A DNA stretch of 64,000 nt from CAWDMC01 sp963803295. GTDB taxonomy: Bacteria > Acidobacteriota > Terriglobia > UBA7540. Below, piece by piece: positions 61,020-64,000 of the stretch; positions within the stretch are counted from its first letter, which is position 1, and the number at the start of each line of letters is the position of its first letter. The translations under genes and the position numbers were made by a program. Location: positions 124,001-188,000 of the forward strand of contig CAWDMC010000010.1 of the NCBI GenBank assembly GCA_963803295.1. Direction: 5' to 3'. The notes below the pieces were generated by a model that was not told the DNA's origin, searched no databases, and saw only the letters and a list, made by a program, of their open reading frames with translations.

Positions 61020-63479
61020 TCATTCGTACCGCAAGGCGCTTGCCGCATCAGCGTGTGCGGCCCGGCGCGCCGGAAGCCAAGCCGCAGCAAAGGTCGCCAT
61101 CGCCAATACGCTTATTGCCACGCCGTACACCACCGGGCTCCACGGCGGGACACCGTAAAGAAGTCCGGCAATCGTGCGCGTCAGGGCCATCGAAGCAGCC
61201 ACACCGGAGACTACGCCTGCGCCCACGATCACTAGTATCCGCGACAACTCGAGGAACAGCAGATCCCGCCCGCTCGCACCCAATGCCAGCCGTATGCCAA
61301 ACTCACGTGTACGCCGCGCCACGGAAAGCGACACGATGCCGAAGAGTCCAAGCGCCGCCAGAAACAGAGCGGTCACGGCGAATGCCACAACCAACCCAGT
61401 TTCGAAGCGTCTCTCGAGCGTTACCGCTTCTACAATCGGTCCATTGTCTGGGGATGACTCACCGGCTGCTCGGGGTCGAGCCGCCCCACCACCTTTTCGG
61501 CGAGCGGCAGTATCACTTCGGGATCAACTCGCGTCCTTATCATGAACTGGTCAGACCTTGGGTTCGCCGCGAGGGGCATATAGAATTGCATCCTGGGCGG
61601 GCGCTCTAGCGACCCATCGTGTACGTCCCCGACAACTCCGACCACCGTCACCGGCGGGCTATCCCCTCTGCTGAACTTCTTCTCGATGGGATTCTCGCCG
61701 GGCCACAGGCGCGCAGCCATCTTCTGATTGATGACACTGAAGCCTGCAGGTTCGTCTTCGCGAAACTCCCTGCCCAGAACGACCGGAATTCGCATGGTGC
61801 GGAAGTAGCTTGCATCAACCACACGGTACTCTGCACCTTCCGCCTCCGCTCCCGACAGGCGAGGCCTGTCCGCGGCGTAGGCGGCGGAGATGTCGCTCTC
61901 ACCGGTCAAGGGCACGTGATTCACAACCGAGGCGGATTCGACGCCGGGTATGCTGCGAAAAGCGTCCAGAAGTTCTCGCACATGGGTTAGCCGCTTCGCA
62001 GCGTTTTCGTTAGTCTTGGGATTGAGTGACACAGTAAGGTTCAGCAGGTTGCTGGGATCGAAACCAGGATCCACGCGCATGACGTTTCTAAAGCTCTCTG
62101 CCAGCAGGCCGGCACCGACAAGCAGAGCCATCGATGCACCAATCTCCAGCACCATCAGACCGGATTTCAACCGATTGGTTCGCCGGTCGCTGGTCAGGCT
62201 ACGGCCCTCGCTCTGCAGCACGGGGCACATCGCGGCACCTCGCCGAACGAGCAGCGGCAATGCTCCGAACACTAAGGCAATCAGAAAGGAAAGGAGCGGC
62301 AGGATCGCTCCCGCCTGCAGATCAAGACTCAGATCGTACAGGCGAGGCAGGTGCTGGCCTGCCAGACTGCGAACAGCCGAAATACTCCAAAGCGTGAGCA
62401 CCAGACTGACAGCCGCAGCGGCTGCGACTATCAAAACCTGCTCCGCGAAGCTCTGCCGGAAAAGGCGCCAACTCGTCGCCCCGAGCGCCTCCCGCACCAC
62501 GTACTCTCGCAATCGGTTGGCGTTGCGGGTGAGCAGCAGGTTGCCCATGTTGAACAGTACCAAGGCCAGCAGTAAGGCCACCGCCGCCAGGAGCATCCAC
62601 AGCCCATCCCGGACTCCCAGGGACATCGTGTCACGCAGGGGTTACCACGTAAACCGCCAGCGCCGCGATGATTCGTTGTTCGATCACGTCGCGGAAAGCC
62701 GGTTGCTTCACCTGTTGCTCGCGGAAAACCTCCACGGCGCCCGCCAGGAGCTGATTGGAAGCTCGTTGTGGCGAGACCCCGTCCCTCAAGCGGCCAAGAA
62801 CGTAGTAATTGAAGTTCCCCTCGTCCAGAGCTCCCTGGGTGATAGTCAGCGGAATCCAGAACTCGGCCTGCTCAGGCGCCCAATGCATGATCGCCCGCAC
62901 ATCCACGACCCGGGGAAAGTCGAAGCGTGGCGGCATAACCCCGATGACGGTCATTGGGCCTTCGCTCATCCGCACCGGCTTTCCAATGATGCTCCGGTCA
63001 CCTCCGAAGGAACGCATCCAAAGCTGATGACTGAGCACCATGACGTTATCGTGGCCCGGCGTTGCATCTTCAACGCGGAAACCTCGGCCCAAAAATGGCT
63101 GCACGCCGAATACCCGGAAGAAATCCGCCGTTACCTGGGCGCCGTATAGCCGCTCCGCCTGTGCCAGGCCAAGGAGCGTACGTTCTGCCGTGTCAAGGGC
63201 GGCCGCATGTTCGAACAGGCCTGATTTCTCCCACTGTTGGACCTCCCTGAGGGTGACGACACACGGGCCCGAAGCGAGAGCGGGCAGGTTCTGCGAGATC
63301 GTGAAGATTCGCTCGGAACGCGGAAAAGCCAGTGGCCTGAGCAAGACCGTTTCAACGACAGCGAAAATCGTGCTTACTGCGGCGAGCCCGAGCGCCAGAG
63401 TCAGCACGACAGTAAATGTATGCGTCCTGTTGGCCGAGAGATTTCGAGCCGCGTACCGGAAGTCGTTGAGGATGCCCAT
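61020..63479 (-). CDS. MacB/FtsX-type duplicated permease (ADOP), two frameshifts
   Basis: Three adjacent frames form one protein of about 820 residues: 63479-62631 (ILNDFRYAARNLSANRTHTFTVVLTLALGLA, first MacB periplasmic domain), 62626-61430 (FtsX helices, then SLTSDRRTNRLKSGLMVLEIGASMALLVGAGLLAESFRNV, second half) and 61394-61020 (final FtsX helices, RTREFGIRLALGASGRDLLFLELSR, ending ASALRYE). The first break lies in the GGGG run at 62638-62641; the second is near 61430, where IVEAVTLERRFETG would continue in another frame. The family is a fused duplicated ABC-permease subunit without its own ATPase, often PadR-linked. It is on the strand opposite padR. Confidence 0.82.
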
Positions 63480-63937
63480 TCGCCCCCTGACGTGCTCCGG
63501 AGCAATCCGCCTGCCGTCACGCCCGTACGAAGACGACTGTCTTCAGTATGCGAGGTCGCCTGATTTCTCACCGACTGTCCGCTCGTGGGACCGGGTGTCC
63601 CGAACCGAACACCAGTCCTCCCTGAGGCTGTCCGTTCAAGGAGCTTCCGAATCCGCCCGAGTCGAGGATTCGAAGATATTACAATCTCGCGGTCCGCCTG
63701 CCACGGTCAGGTCAGAACGCAGTCGTTATCGGGCATTAGGGAATGCAGCAGTCTTCACTTTGGGTGTGTCATGTTGATGCGCATCGTGCCGCTAATCTGC
63801 TGGAAGTTCATTCGTCTGTTAATGAGAACAGGACCTACTGCCTTTTGTCTCGTCTTATCTCCGTTCGCATTTTCTTCTGGCATACTGGATGATGTGTTTA
63901 ACGTTGTCGATGCCAGATGCCACCGAATGGCTTGTTG
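63480..63937. other. Divergent intergenic region
   Basis: About 460 bases between the permease start and the second deaminase start, with no supported gene. It should carry both promoters; I could not identify a clear pair. Confidence 0.45.
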
Positions 63938-64000
63938 ATGAATCTCGATCACACAACCCTCGAATCGGTCCCGAAGGTCCTGTTGCACGAGCATCTCGAT
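63938..64000 (+). CDS. Adenosine deaminase, 5' end (partial, runs off the window)
   Basis: ATG 63938 opens NLDHTTLESVPKVLLHEHLD and continues past the window edge. HEHLD fits the HxHxD metal-binding opening of adenosine deaminases, which convert adenosine to inosine. Only 21 residues are visible. Its first 57 bases are nearly identical to the truncated copy at 60753. Confidence 0.7.
   Translation, partial: MNLDHTTLESVPKVLLHEHLD

Noticed and set aside
61950..63149. Plus-strand open frame of 399 codons
   Set aside because: It lies opposite the permease gene, and its product is serine/arginine-rich low-complexity sequence typical of antisense frames in GC-rich DNA.
1..64000. Classical insertion sequences, integrase genes or phage genes
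   Set aside because: No transposase, integrase or phage structural motif was seen in any frame; the palindromic elements are too short to be IS elements.

Overview
The window reads as a chromosomal fragment from a soil-type bacterium, most probably an acidobacterium. This is an inference from gene families; no database was searched. The hints are a PadR regulator beside a MacB/FtsX-type permease of the acidobacterial duplicated-permease kind, a NYN/OST-HTH RNA-associated protein, a TonB-family membrane protein, a DhnA-type class I aldolase, Planctomycetes/Solibacter-style DUF1549-DUF1553/DUF1501 genes, and many palindromic intergenic elements.

Layout. 0-6 kb: anmK, a YdcF-like protein, an Sua5/YrdC protein and a stand-alone homodimeric pyruvate dehydrogenase E1. 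6-11 kb: rpsU, then a glycolytic run gap-pgk-tpiA followed by secG and tRNA-Leu(GAG). 11-15.5 kb: rhodanese, PaaG-like enoyl-CoA hydratase, Mug-type DNA glycosylase, class I amidotransferase and a TonB-family membrane protein. 15.6-20.7 kb: STAS protein, SpoIIE phosphatase, EmrB-type and EmrA-type exporter genes with a cytidylate-kinase-like gene between them. 20.7-38 kb: an accessory region with three URO-D-family genes, a two-component system, a papain-like peptidase fused to seven propeller repeats, a GH172 enzyme, two tandem GH2 enzymes and a GH172 remnant. 38-43 kb: NYN/OST-HTH protein, two tandem Ysc84 lipoprotein-like genes, class I aldolase. 43-48.5 kb: an OpuC-like ABC importer divergent from egtB-egtD. 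48.5-54.2 kb: gene remnants and a heavily frameshifted DUF1549/DUF1553 gene with a mostly intact DUF1501 partner. 54.2-64 kb: a double zinc-cluster HNH-like protein, PPK2, DinB, sodium/solute symporter, PDZ protein, PadR plus permease-prefix protein, a frameshifted duplicated permease, and two copies of the start of an adenosine deaminase gene.

How the genes fit together. The GH2/GH172/URO-D region looks like a glycan-use locus; I propose that the URO-D proteins remove methyl groups from O-methylated sugars or related compounds, but the window has no corrinoid protein to prove it. The betaine-type importer next to egtBD may carry ergothioneine or its precursors.

Quality caution. tpiA, the TonB-family gene, the duplicated permease and the DUF1553 gene all contain one-base frameshifts, several in short homopolymers. 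This fits long-read assembly error at least as well as true gene decay.
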